DNA of 64,000 nt from Bacteroidia bacterium (lineage in GTDB: Bacteria > Bacteroidota > Bacteroidia > Flavobacteriales > Flavobacteriaceae), in contig JAUIBW010000003.1 in assembly GCA_030427585.1 (NCBI GenBank), forward strand, positions 124,001-188,000, in the 5' to 3' direction. The translations under genes and the position numbers were made by a program. Of this stretch, positions 54,458-63,384 are shown in pieces (positions within the stretch are counted from its first letter, which is position 1; every line of letters starts with the position of its first letter). Under the pieces are notes generated by a model. It was not told the DNA's origin. It saw only the letters and a list, made by a program, of their open reading frames with translations, and ran no database searches.

Positions 54458-55117
54458 TTAAATGTGAGTGCTCAACCAATCTTTAAATTGATAAAAATTC
54501 TGTGGTGCAACACCATGGCCTACCGGAAATTCATTTAAGGAACTTGGTATACCAAGTTCTGAAAGTAGCATAGGAGCTTTACGTGCCCAATCTACAGGAA
54601 TTACTTGATCTACACTACCATGAGAACAATATAAGTTTAGTTTAGAAAAATCATTTGTTTTGTAATCATCAGCCAAAATATCTTCATTTATATATCCACT
54701 TAATGCAATTACATTTTTTACTTTTTGCGGATAAGAGAGTGCAACCGCATAACTAAGGATGGTTCCCTGGCTAAATCCAAGAAGAGTAATATTATCCTTA
54801 TCCAGATCATAAGCATTTATGGCTTCATCTATAAAATTAGCAATTTTATCTCTGGATTCGATAGCTTGTTTATTATCACTAAATTTTCCTTGAGCGGCAT
54901 CAAAGTAAATCGCATACCATGCATTACCATAAGGTTGCATAGGATAAGGTGCCCGAACCGAAATAATGAATAATTCTTCCTGAAGTTCTGCAGCAAAAGA
55001 AAAAAGATCATTCTCATCGCTACCATACCCATGAAACATAAATAGAACAGGAGTCTTGTCTTTTTTTATTGTTGGTTCTTTTACAATGTGATATAGTGAT
55101 AATGTCTTGGTTTGCAT
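54458..55117 (-). CDS. Alpha/beta-hydrolase, phospholipase/carboxylesterase family
   Basis: A 219-residue cytosolic esterase. LFMFHGYGSDENDL (oxyanion region), GFSQG with Ser116, Asp170 in HGSVDQVIP and His201 in PVGHGVAPQN complete the triad. Length and motifs match the abhydrolase_2 family of small carboxylesterases and lysophospholipases. It starts 3 bp after the stop of the preceding minus-strand gene, so it closes an operon that runs from the vWA protein. Confidence 0.9.
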   Translation of the reverse strand: MQTKTLSLYHIVKEPTIKKDKTPVLFMFHGYGSDENDLFSFAAELQEELFIISVRAPYPMQPYGNAWYAIYFDAAQGKFSDNKQAIESRDKIANFIDEAINAYDLDKDNITLLGFSQGTILSYAVALSYPQKVKNVIALSGYINEDILADDYKTNDFSKLNLYCSHGSVDQVIPVDWARKAPMLLSELGIPSSLNEFPVGHGVAPQNFYQFKDWLSTHI

Positions 55118-55120
55118 AAT

Positions 55121-55930
55121 TTATTTTAATTGTATGTGTATATGATCATCATGACGTACTGCCTGACATCCATGAAATCGTATTTTGACACTGTGTATCT
55201 TTAATCTATTCTTAAGATGTGGTTCTATAAAAACCTTCTCTATCTGTTTTTGTTTTACGATTGCCAAAAGTAAATCTTTTGTAGCTTTTTCAGAAAATTT
55301 TAACCGTTTGTTTAAGGTTCCAAAAGTTGTGTATTTTGTAAAATCGTATTGCCAGTTTCCTTTTTGTTTACAAATTATGGTTTGATTATATTCTTGTTGA
55401 GTAGGGGATTCAAATATTCCATAGCCACTAACTGAAGGTTTTTTGTTGGTTATATGATTATTATGATCTCGGTAAATAAATGTGATGTCAATTTTTTTTC
55501 CATCATTATGACTTAAATGCGGAAGCAATGAAAAACCATCTATAAATGGAAAGTTAGCATCCAAATATACCAATGCGATATTTGGATTTGTTTGATGAAA
55601 CGAATTAGCAGTTTCTTCTAGTGCAATACGAAGTTCTGGACGTACATAATTTCGGTTTAAAAGTTTTGTTACGAAGCTATGCGCTTTTATTTGCGTGGTA
55701 TCTCTAATTTTTTCTCTACCAAATAATGGGGCAATATAGGGCACAATCAAAAATGTTATACCTACATATGAGATAAGGAATATAATTGCTTTTTTGAACC
55801 TATACTTGTGTATGTTTCTTTTAGCAAGTAATTCTATAAGAACAAATATAACTCCGCCAATTTGAGTTAGAGCCGTTAAAAAAAGAAAAAATAAGAGCTT
55901 AAGAACTAGTTTTGCTATTTTTTTAAACAT
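55121..55930 (-). CDS. Membrane protein with LAS-metallopeptidase-like motif
   Basis: 269 residues from the ATG at 55928-55930. Two membrane helices (residues ~5-35 and ~48-70), then a periplasmic domain. This contains SHNDGKKID (His141, Asp148) and, at the C-terminus, RHDDHIHIQL (His263, His265). H-x-x-G-x-x-x-D plus H-x-H is the zinc pattern of LAS peptidases (MepA, VanX, D-Ala-D-Ala carboxypeptidases). A peptidoglycan endopeptidase or carboxypeptidase role is therefore plausible but not proven; overall similarity to MepA is low to the eye. The operon position links it to the esterase and the DUF4870 gene. Confidence 0.6.
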   Translation of the reverse strand: MFKKIAKLVLKLLFFLFLTALTQIGGVIFVLIELLAKRNIHKYRFKKAIIFLISYVGITFLIVPYIAPLFGREKIRDTTQIKAHSFVTKLLNRNYVRPELRIALEETANSFHQTNPNIALVYLDANFPFIDGFSLLPHLSHNDGKKIDITFIYRDHNNHITNKKPSVSGYGIFESPTQQEYNQTIICKQKGNWQYDFTKYTTFGTLNKRLKFSEKATKDLLLAIVKQKQIEKVFIEPHLKNRLKIHSVKIRFHGCQAVRHDDHIHIQLK

Positions 55931-55951
55931 AACGTAGTTCGTTATAATCAT

Positions 55952-56281
55952 CTATTTAATGAAACTAAACCACTCTTGAAAATATGGCCCCAAAATAGGA
56001 ACTGTTTTTTGCTCTTCTCGTATTGCCAAGATAAGCCCAAAAACAATTAGTACGATGCAGAAGATATAGAAAGCGATATGAATCATTAGTGAGTCAAAAA
56101 TATTAGCCAAAGCTATTAAAAGATAGAAACTAATCCATGAACCCAGTGCTTGCCTGATATGAAAACTTGCAAACTGATTTTTGCTTTCCTGGTTCATAAA
56201 AAAAGCTATAATTGTACCAATAATAGTGATATACGAAACAATAGCTGCTGTTTTTCCTTGTTTTGCGTAGTCAGATTGCAT
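55952..56281 (-). CDS. DUF4870 membrane protein
   Basis: 109 residues with three hydrophobic helices (AAIVSYITIIGTIIAFFM, FYLLIALANIF, IAFYIFCIVLIVFGLIL) and FHIRQALGSWIS between the first two, the conserved core of the DUF4870/Tic20-like family. Function unknown. It lies 21 bp upstream of the LAS-like gene in the same operon. Confidence 0.85.
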   Translation of the reverse strand: MQSDYAKQGKTAAIVSYITIIGTIIAFFMNQESKNQFASFHIRQALGSWISFYLLIALANIFDSLMIHIAFYIFCIVLIVFGLILAIREEQKTVPILGPYFQEWFSFIK

Positions 56282-56343
56282 AATTGTTGGGTTGATTTTA
56301 TTACTACACTAGATTGTAATGAAGAATTAGTTCTGTAATATAC

Positions 56344-57597
56344 TTATTTTAATATCATTTTTCCATTAGCTATAATACCATAAGGAGCTCCTTTTGTAGA
56401 TTTTCCTATAAAAGCACTATTTTTTGAAGAAGATATAACCTGCTCTTTGGTAAAAGTAGTATCCCCTGTAGGGTTAAATAAAGATAAATCTGCTTTATTA
56501 CCTATTTCAATACTTTCACTTTCTATTTTGAAAATAGATTTACCACTGGTAAGCATTGCTATAGTTTGTTCAATATCTAATATCGTATTAAGAGTTCCAA
56601 AGGCACTTTCTAAACCAGTAGTACCGTATTTTGAGTGATCAAACTCTACTTTTTTATGTTCTACATCTATGGGTTGATGATCACTGGTAACCATATCAAT
56701 GGTACCATCGTTTATACCTTCTATCAAGGCATCTACATCTTTTTGTGTTCTTAATGGGGGAAGCACCTTATAATTAGTATCGAATGTAACCAGCTCTTTA
56801 TCGGTTAGGGTTAAATGATGAACAGTTGTACTACAACTTATTTGTAATCCTTTTGCCTTGGCATCCCGAATTAATGCTACCGATTTTGCTGTCGAAATTG
56901 TAGGGATATGTAAAGTGCCACCGGTATATTCTAATAGAAACAAATCTCTCGCGATCTGCAACTCCTCTGCTAATGCAGGAATTCCTTTTAACCCAAGTAA
57001 AGTACTTTGCTCTTCTTCATTAACCATTCCTTTACCGGCAATATTATTTTCTTGAGGGAAAGATAGGACCAATCCGTCAAAATTTTGTACATAGAGAAGA
57101 GCAATCTTTAATAAATTAGGATTTTGAATAGCTTTTTTATAGTCTCCAAAGGCGATAGCACCCGCTTGTTGCATATCGTATAATTCTGCCATATCCACAC
57201 CTTTACATTGTATGGTCAACGCTCCGATCGGATATAGTGATACTGCGTTATTTAGAGATTTTCCTTTCAGAAAACCAATAGCAGTACTATTGTCGGTTAC
57301 CGGTAATGTATTTGGGTGTAACGCTATAGCTGTGAAACCACTTTTTGCAGCCACTTGTAAACCATGATCAATAGTTTCACGTTCTTCATACCCTGGTTCA
57401 CCAAAACTTACACTACTATCAAACCATCCTTGTGAGATGTGTAGGTTATCTAATATAACTTCTTCAACATGATCAGAGGCTTTGATTGTCTTTTTTATAT
57501 CTGTAATTACTCCGTTTTCGATTAATATATCAACTGTTTGACGATGAAAAGGAGATTTTGGGTCAATTACAGTAGCAGCCTTTAATAAGAAGTTCAT
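56344..57597 (-). CDS. Dihydroorotase-like protein without metal-site histidines
   Basis: 417 residues with the full dihydroorotase/amidohydrolase fold (LHISQGWFDSS entry strand, SCSTTVHHLTL, MVTSDHQPIDVEHKK, GNKADLSLFNP). The canonical DxHxHxREPG motif reads D60-S-S62-V-S64-F-G66-EPG: both zinc His and the substrate Arg are replaced. It should be unable to bind the binuclear metal centre as normal DHOase does. Flavobacterial relatives appear to share this. It could be a structural partner of aspartate transcarbamoylase, as PyrC' is in Pseudomonas, or have another activity. Its start overlaps the vWA gene end by four bases. Confidence 0.85.
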   Translation of the reverse strand: MNFLLKAATVIDPKSPFHRQTVDILIENGVITDIKKTIKASDHVEEVILDNLHISQGWFDSSVSFGEPGYEERETIDHGLQVAAKSGFTAIALHPNTLPVTDNSTAIGFLKGKSLNNAVSLYPIGALTIQCKGVDMAELYDMQQAGAIAFGDYKKAIQNPNLLKIALLYVQNFDGLVLSFPQENNIAGKGMVNEEEQSTLLGLKGIPALAEELQIARDLFLLEYTGGTLHIPTISTAKSVALIRDAKAKGLQISCSTTVHHLTLTDKELVTFDTNYKVLPPLRTQKDVDALIEGINDGTIDMVTSDHQPIDVEHKKVEFDHSKYGTTGLESAFGTLNTILDIEQTIAMLTSGKSIFKIESESIEIGNKADLSLFNPTGDTTFTKEQVISSSKNSAFIGKSTKGAPYGIIANGKMILK

Positions 57598-59522
57598 TTT
57601 AGATATTTTAATAGTAGTATTTCAATTAGTAAGAATATCAATGCAAAAATAACAAACCATTTCCAAAGTTCATCAACACTAGTCTCTTCTTTTATCTGGT
57701 CAAAAAGCTCTGTGACTGATTGGCTTACTTGATAATCTTCTGTAGTAGTTAAATTATAGTATTGTAAATCACTCTCTGCACTATTATAATTATAACTTAC
57801 ATGTTGTTGAATACTGTTATTTTTATCTTGTACACTATAAATTCCTGCTCGTGTAGGAACTTCGTCTGTCGTTATATTCACTTTTGTAGAAAAACTCTGT
57901 TGTAATGGTATGATATTTTCCTGGTCAGAAACCAAAGACAATATTCCGTCCTGTCCTAGAGCTATAGGAATATCATAAGAATTAATCTGACCAATAGTAT
58001 ATGATATATCGGTAAGCTGCAAGCTTTGTTTACCAATATTATATAATGTAGGAACGATTAAAGGAGAATTCTTAAAATTAGAATTTTCCTGATTTATAGC
58101 CGAAGTAAATACATATATATTATTTGTTTTGTATAAGAAAGGGGTATTATCTTCAAAAGATAGTATGATATTGGATGCATTTGCCTGATAATAACTATTT
58201 ACTTTTGGATATTGAAAATTGGTGATTTTTTTATCAAAAACCCCACGATATAATGGATGTGAGAAGTTAATAGAAGTGATTTTCTTTTCCCGTATTATTT
58301 CTGCCAATAGCCCTTGTGTCGAATATCCATTTATAAACTGTTGATACGAAATCAAATCTCCATTTGTAGTGGGAATAAAACAAATAGTACCTCCTTGATC
58401 AACAAAAGGCTTTAATGCATTGATAAGTGATACCGGAATTTGTTTAACCTCATTAATGATCACCAAGTTTGCATTACTAATATCATTATAATTAAGCCTT
58501 TCGAGAGAACTGCTTAGCACTTCAAATTCATCTGAAGTAAAAATATTTTTTATAAAATTATCATTTGTTTCATTAATAGCCACAACTTTTATTTTTTCTG
58601 GAGCATTTATAGTAAAGAACCTTGAATTATCAAAGGTTATTACGGGGTCTTCTATAGTTACCCGACCATTAATTTTTATATTCTCGTCTAAGCGGAATTC
58701 AGTTTCAGTTGTACCATTTTCGGGAATTGAAACTGCTGTTTTGGCAATTAATTTATTATCATTATATAGCGCAATAGAGGTATTTTCTGCATTAGTATCA
58801 GTATTGCTTATTACTACATTAAGAGTGAGGTCATTATTAGTGTTATGACTTAGATACAGGCTGTCAATGGCAATATTTTGCCTGGTGACAGGTTGTAGCT
58901 GAACAAGGTGTGTTTTTATATCTGTATCTTTTTGTATACTAAAGGTATTTTCTTTTTGTTGAAAATCAGAAACCATTACGATACGTTTATTGGTTTCTGA
59001 AGATGTTCCTACTAATTGTTTAGCTTTAAGATAGGCCGCCGAGTAAGAGAGTTGATTAGATGAGTACTCGATTTGTAATAAGTCATTTTGAATATCTTGT
59101 TTAGAAACATCAATAAAAGTCTCTGTATTAGTAAAAAGAGATATGATTTCCTCTTCAGGAAGGTCACTAAGGATTTCTTGTACAGCACGTTTTAGGAGAG
59201 GCCCTTTAGAGCCTTTGGCCTGCATACTAAACGAATTATCCAGGTATAATACGGTTTTACTTTTTTTGCCAACAATTTCTTCTAATGCCAAAAATGGTTG
59301 TGCAAAAGCAAAAATGATAGCAGTCATAGCTAATAACCGAGCAAGAAGCGTTAACCATTTTTTGATCTGAGAACTCTTACGAGTTTGTATGGTAACCGCT
59401 TTTAGAAACTGAACATTTGTAAAATTAACCTTCTGAAAGCGTCGTAACTGAAATAAATGAACTAGAATAGGAATTATAAGTGAAAAGAGAGCGTAAAGAA
59501 ATTCTGGGTGTTTAAACTGCAT
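57594..59522 (-). CDS. BatA-type membrane protein with vWA domain
   Basis: 642 residues. The first ~85 residues are the BatA N-terminal domain with two membrane helices (FLYALFSLIIPILVHLFQL and LARLLAMTAIIFAFAQPF). A von Willebrand A domain follows with MIDAS D95-N-S-F-S in LYLDNSFSM. A large beta-rich periplasmic part leads to a C-terminal helix (WFVIFALIFLLIEILLL). Bat proteins were named for aerotolerance in Bacteroides; the exact function is open. It is the first gene of a five-gene operon ending at 54458, with a -7 box 18 bp upstream. Confidence 0.88.
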   Translation of the reverse strand: MQFKHPEFLYALFSLIIPILVHLFQLRRFQKVNFTNVQFLKAVTIQTRKSSQIKKWLTLLARLLAMTAIIFAFAQPFLALEEIVGKKSKTVLYLDNSFSMQAKGSKGPLLKRAVQEILSDLPEEEIISLFTNTETFIDVSKQDIQNDLLQIEYSSNQLSYSAAYLKAKQLVGTSSETNKRIVMVSDFQQKENTFSIQKDTDIKTHLVQLQPVTRQNIAIDSLYLSHNTNNDLTLNVVISNTDTNAENTSIALYNDNKLIAKTAVSIPENGTTETEFRLDENIKINGRVTIEDPVITFDNSRFFTINAPEKIKVVAINETNDNFIKNIFTSDEFEVLSSSLERLNYNDISNANLVIINEVKQIPVSLINALKPFVDQGGTICFIPTTNGDLISYQQFINGYSTQGLLAEIIREKKITSINFSHPLYRGVFDKKITNFQYPKVNSYYQANASNIILSFEDNTPFLYKTNNIYVFTSAINQENSNFKNSPLIVPTLYNIGKQSLQLTDISYTIGQINSYDIPIALGQDGILSLVSDQENIIPLQQSFSTKVNITTDEVPTRAGIYSVQDKNNSIQQHVSYNYNSAESDLQYYNLTTTEDYQVSQSVTELFDQIKEETSVDELWKWFVIFALIFLLIEILLLKYLK

Positions 59523-59539
59523 TCCTTAGTAAGGTTTAT

Positions 59540-59547
59540 CAAATATA
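59540..59547 (-). promoter_or_regulatory. -7 box of the vWA operon
   Basis: Minus-strand TATATTTG, 18 bp before the start codon at 59522. Confidence 0.45.
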
Positions 59548-59657
59548 CTATAAGATTTGGGATTTATGAATTTCAAAATTATCAATTCACAAACTATCAG
59601 TCAAAAATTAAAATAAGCATAGAGTAGTAAGGGAAGGAGATATTATTTTTTTATGTC

Positions 59658-59685
59658 TAAAAAAAGCGGAAGTAAGACTTCCGCT
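59658..59685 (-). terminator. Rho-independent terminator
   Basis: AGCGGAAGT (59665-59673) and ACTTCCGCT (59677-59685) with a 3-nt loop; on the minus strand seven T follow. Ends the barrel gene at 59706. Confidence 0.85.
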
Positions 59686-59705
59686 CTATATATAAAACTT
59701 TTTTA

Positions 59706-60248
59706 CTAAAAGATATAGTATCCAACTGAAACTTGAAATACAGAATTTTTAGCTTCTACATTATCTACAATATCAGTAAATCCAATATTATATCGTAATT
59801 GACCGAAAAAAGAACCAAATTCTACCCCGGCACCTACAGCAGCACTTAGATCAAAACTTTCTGGATCAGTACCACCATTAAAATTATCATTAACTATAAA
59901 ACCAAATTGAGGTCCTGCTTCTGCACTAAAAAATTTAGCGAATTTGAATTTTACCAAAACAGGAAGATTTAAATAATCAACATCAATATCTTGATCAATC
60001 CCAAAGGCCTTAAATTTTGCCCCTTGAGCAGAATATATAAGTTCTGGTTGTACAGCAAACATGTCTGATAATCCAACTTGAACTACAGCACCAATATGAT
60101 ATCCTGTACGCCCATCTAAACCATTGTAACCGTCTCCATTTAACGTAGCAAAGTTTACCCCACCTTTAAAACCAAGTTTGATGTCCTGTGCATTTGAAGA
60201 AATTGAAAAACCGATTACCGCAATTGCTAATAAAAAAAGCTTTTTCAT
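59706..60248 (-). CDS. Outer-membrane beta-barrel protein (PorT/OMP_b-brl type)
   Basis: 180 residues with a signal peptide (ending ISSNAQ). KLGFKGGVNFATLNGD is the standard N-terminus of the 8-stranded OMP_b-brl family in Bacteroidota, and the alternating strands end in a terminal aromatic (SVGYYIF). Structural or porin-like role; no more can be said. Monocistronic, with a -7 box 29 bp upstream and a strong terminator. Confidence 0.9.
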   Translation of the reverse strand: MKKLFLLAIAVIGFSISSNAQDIKLGFKGGVNFATLNGDGYNGLDGRTGYHIGAVVQVGLSDMFAVQPELIYSAQGAKFKAFGIDQDIDVDYLNLPVLVKFKFAKFFSAEAGPQFGFIVNDNFNGGTDPESFDLSAAVGAGVEFGSFFGQLRYNIGFTDIVDNVEAKNSVFQVSVGYYIF

Positions 60249-60276
60249 AATTGTAAATTTAAGGTTTGTTTGAGAC

Positions 60277-60284
60277 CAAAGATA
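60277..60284 (-). promoter_or_regulatory. -7 box of the barrel gene
   Basis: Minus-strand TATCTTTG, 29 bp before the ATG at 60248. Confidence 0.5.
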
Positions 60285-60386
60285 GGGACTAATATCTTAA
60301 GAAAAGGTTAAATCTAAAAAGATTCGACTTGCCTATAAATATGATTTTGATGTTTTATCTGCATTATTTTGAAGCAAAGAATATTG

Positions 60387-60394
60387 TATCTTCG
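60387..60394 (+). promoter_or_regulatory. -7 box of the FAD oxidoreductase gene
   Basis: TATCTTCG, one base off the consensus, 26 bp before the TTG start at 60421, supporting that unusual start. Confidence 0.45.
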
Positions 60395-60420
60395 CTCTAA
60401 ATTGAAAACTTAAGTTAAGA

Positions 60421-61989
60421 TTGCAATACGAATTCACGATACAAGTTTCGCCAGAAATTGCTGCACATCCCGATCGGTTAACAAGTAAGGTTGCACATAA
60501 AAATGGAATCCCTTTGGATGAAATTAGACATATTCAGGTTTTAAAACGTTCTATAGATGCACGGCAACGGGCAATTAAGATTAATTTGAAGCTAAAAGTA
60601 TATGTACAAGAAGACTTTATAGATCAACCTATTGTATTGCCAGAGTATCCAGATGTTTCTAATGCACCAGAGGTAGTTATCATTGGTGCCGGTCCTGCAG
60701 GCCTGTTTGCAGCATTACACTGTATTGAATTGGGTTGTAAACCCATTGTTTTGGAACGAGGAAAAGATGTACAGGCACGTCGTAGAGATCTTAAAGCCAT
60801 TACCAGAAATCATATTGTTAACGAAGATTCTAATTATTGTTTTGGAGAAGGTGGAGCAGGCACATATAGTGATGGTAAATTATATACCCGATCTAAGAAA
60901 AGAGGGGATGTACATCGTATTTTAGAGCTTTTGGTTGGGTTTGGAGCTACCGATCAAATTTTGGTCGAAGCACATCCTCATATTGGGACAAATAAATTAC
61001 CAGGTATTATAGCTGCAATACGAGAAAAAATTGTTGAGAGAGGAGGAGAGGTACATTTTGATACTCGTGTAATTGATTTTGATATTAAAAATTCTGAAAT
61101 CAATGGAGTCACTCTGTTGGATGGGAGTACTATTACTACTAATAAAGTTATTCTGGCCACAGGACATTCTGCAAGAGATATATTTACACTATTGTATGAT
61201 AAAAAAATAGAGATCGAAGCAAAACCATTTGCTTTGGGAGTACGAGTAGAACACCCGCAAAAACTCATAGATCAAATCCAATATTCTTGTGAGATTCGAG
61301 GACCTTATTTACCTCCTTCACCCTATAGTATCGTAAAACAGGTAAAAGGTAGAGGAATGTATTCTTTCTGTATGTGTCCTGGTGGTGTGATTGCTCCTTG
61401 CGCTACTAGCCCTGGGGAAGTAGTTACAAATGGCTGGTCTCCTTCTAAACGGGATCAACCCACAGCCAATAGTGGTATTGTTATAGAATTACGGGTAGAA
61501 GATTTTAAAGAATTTTCTAAATATGGTCCATTATCCGGAGTATATTTTCAGAAAAGTATAGAGCAACATGCATGGCAAGTAGGAGGAAAGACTCAAAAGG
61601 TTCCCGCGCAAAGACTAGTAGATATGGTAGAAGGAAGAATATCAACAAATCTTCCGGAAACTTCGTATAAACCAGGTATAACATCTGCTGATATGGGTGC
61701 AGTGTTTCCCAAATTTATTTATCAAACATTACAAGATGGTTTTAAAGTATTTGGTAAAAGTATGAAAGGGTATCTTACGAATGATGCAGTGGTACATGCT
61801 CCCGAGTCTAGAACATCATCACCTGTTCGTATTCCTAGAGATTGGAAAACATTAGAACATACAAAAATTAAAGGATTATACCCTTGTGGTGAAGGTGCAG
61901 GATATGCTGGAGGCATAATTTCTGCTGCTATTGATGGTGAAAAATGCGCTCGGGCTTGCGTAGCAAAAATACTATCTAAAACAGTTTAA
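60421..61989 (+). CDS. FAD-dependent dehydrogenase (COG2509 type)
   Basis: A 522-residue flavoprotein. Residues ~1-80 form a small alpha/beta domain typical of this family (VSPEIAAHPDRLTSKVAHKN), followed by the dinucleotide fold GAGPAGLFAALH at 89-100 and, near the C-terminus, GLYPCGEGAGYAGGI, the second FAD motif. Cysteines in YSFCMCPGGVIAPCAT are conserved-looking and may be redox-active. The start is a TTG; no in-frame ATG lies near and the first residues match the family. Substrate unknown. Its stop overlaps by four bases with the stop of the convergent kinase gene. Confidence 0.88.
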   Translation: MQYEFTIQVSPEIAAHPDRLTSKVAHKNGIPLDEIRHIQVLKRSIDARQRAIKINLKLKVYVQEDFIDQPIVLPEYPDVSNAPEVVIIGAGPAGLFAALHCIELGCKPIVLERGKDVQARRRDLKAITRNHIVNEDSNYCFGEGGAGTYSDGKLYTRSKKRGDVHRILELLVGFGATDQILVEAHPHIGTNKLPGIIAAIREKIVERGGEVHFDTRVIDFDIKNSEINGVTLLDGSTITTNKVILATGHSARDIFTLLYDKKIEIEAKPFALGVRVEHPQKLIDQIQYSCEIRGPYLPPSPYSIVKQVKGRGMYSFCMCPGGVIAPCATSPGEVVTNGWSPSKRDQPTANSGIVIELRVEDFKEFSKYGPLSGVYFQKSIEQHAWQVGGKTQKVPAQRLVDMVEGRISTNLPETSYKPGITSADMGAVFPKFIYQTLQDGFKVFGKSMKGYLTNDAVVHAPESRTSSPVRIPRDWKTLEHTKIKGLYPCGEGAGYAGGIISAAIDGEKCARACVAKILSKTV

Positions 61990-63194
61990 ATAGATTTCTT
62001 TATAGAGAAATCAAAAGTTGTCTGAATTTTTTCTTTAGAAGATACTTTAATATAGCCCCCTAGGTTCTTAACTAACTTTTCTACTGTAGAAAGCCCAATA
62101 CCATTACCTTTATTACCACTCCTATCTGCAGTATTAGCAGTAGTGAAAAGCTCAAAAATAGTATCCAATTTATCATTCGGAATTCCCATTCCGTTATCCG
62201 TTATTCTGAAATAATAGAAATTTTCATCTTCGTTTGTTTCTATTGATATAATGATCTGATCTTTGTCATTATATTTAATACTGTTTCCGATAAGATTAAA
62301 GAAAATTTGTTTTAAGGCTAGTTTATTACACCGTATGATTGGATCTTCTTCTGGAAAATAGATAGTAAAATCCGGTTTCATCGTAAGTAAATCAACAATT
62401 TTATTCAATAGGTGATTTAAATAAAATTCTTCGGGTTTATTATGTATTAAACTTTCACTCTCATAATGATCAAGTACATCACTAATATAACTACTCATAG
62501 AGAAAGAAGAAGTTTTGATGTAATCGAAATATTCTAAACTTTCATTATCGAGTTTATCTCCCAGTTTAAGTTTTAATAAGTCTGTCGATGTAATAACATT
62601 AGCTAATGGCATTTTGAGATCATGTGATATCACTCTTGCAAATTCCCTTAAAGATTCGTTATGTTTTTTTAACTTGTTTTGAATTATTTGAAGATCATTA
62701 TTCTTTTTGTTAAGCTCAAAAAGAATAATTACTTGCTTTGCCAGAGCATTAAGGGATTCTAGCTGTTTATTAGAAAGCTCTCTGGGAACACTATCCATAA
62801 CGCATAAGGAACCCAAAGCAAAACCATCTTTATCTACTAAAGGAATTCCGACATAAAAAATAATAGGTTTTTCTTCGAGAATAATAGGGCTGTCACTAAA
62901 ACGCTTATCTTCTCGGGTATCTTTAATTATTAAAGGGGCATGAGGCTGTAAAACAACATGAGAGCAAAGTGAATTATTGCGAGGAGTCTCACACGTTTTT
63001 AATCCATGCTTAGATTTAAACCATTGTCTATCATTATCTACCAACGAAATTAGCGCCATATCTGTTTCACAGATATATGCAGCAAGAGCTGTAATCTCAT
63101 CAAACTCTTTCTGTGATTCGGTATCCAGAATGTCTAATGATTTTAAAGCTTCTAACCTAAAGTTTTCGTTTATGGGTATAGCATTCGATATCAT
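61986..63194 (-). CDS. GAF-domain sensor histidine kinase
   Basis: 402 residues, soluble. A GAF domain spans ~20-160 (ALISLVDNDRQWFKSKHGL, VGIPLVDKDGFALGSLCVMD), then a dimerisation/phospho-acceptor helix with His191 in VISHDLKMPLANV, and an HATPase (NLIGNSIKYNDK, ITDNGMGIPND, KGNGIGLSTVEKLV). It probably senses a small ligand or redox state in the cytosol. No response regulator is adjacent, so it is an orphan kinase. It overlaps tail-to-tail with the FAD gene. Confidence 0.92.
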   Translation of the reverse strand: MISNAIPINENFRLEALKSLDILDTESQKEFDEITALAAYICETDMALISLVDNDRQWFKSKHGLKTCETPRNNSLCSHVVLQPHAPLIIKDTREDKRFSDSPIILEEKPIIFYVGIPLVDKDGFALGSLCVMDSVPRELSNKQLESLNALAKQVIILFELNKKNNDLQIIQNKLKKHNESLREFARVISHDLKMPLANVITSTDLLKLKLGDKLDNESLEYFDYIKTSSFSMSSYISDVLDHYESESLIHNKPEEFYLNHLLNKIVDLLTMKPDFTIYFPEEDPIIRCNKLALKQIFFNLIGNSIKYNDKDQIIISIETNEDENFYYFRITDNGMGIPNDKLDTIFELFTTANTADRSGNKGNGIGLSTVEKLVKNLGGYIKVSSKEKIQTTFDFSIKKSI

Positions 63195-63384
63195 TCTCTT
63201 ACAAAGAATTGATGTATATAAGAATCAATTCTTAATAAAATTAACAAAAATAACCCAGATAATGCGAATTAATTAGCATTACATAACAATTTTACGTGAT
63301 AACCGTAATGTTGTTTGAAAAAGATATACTACATATCTATATCCAAATTCATAAATGGGTTAAGAATAGTGATCAAATTCCTTT

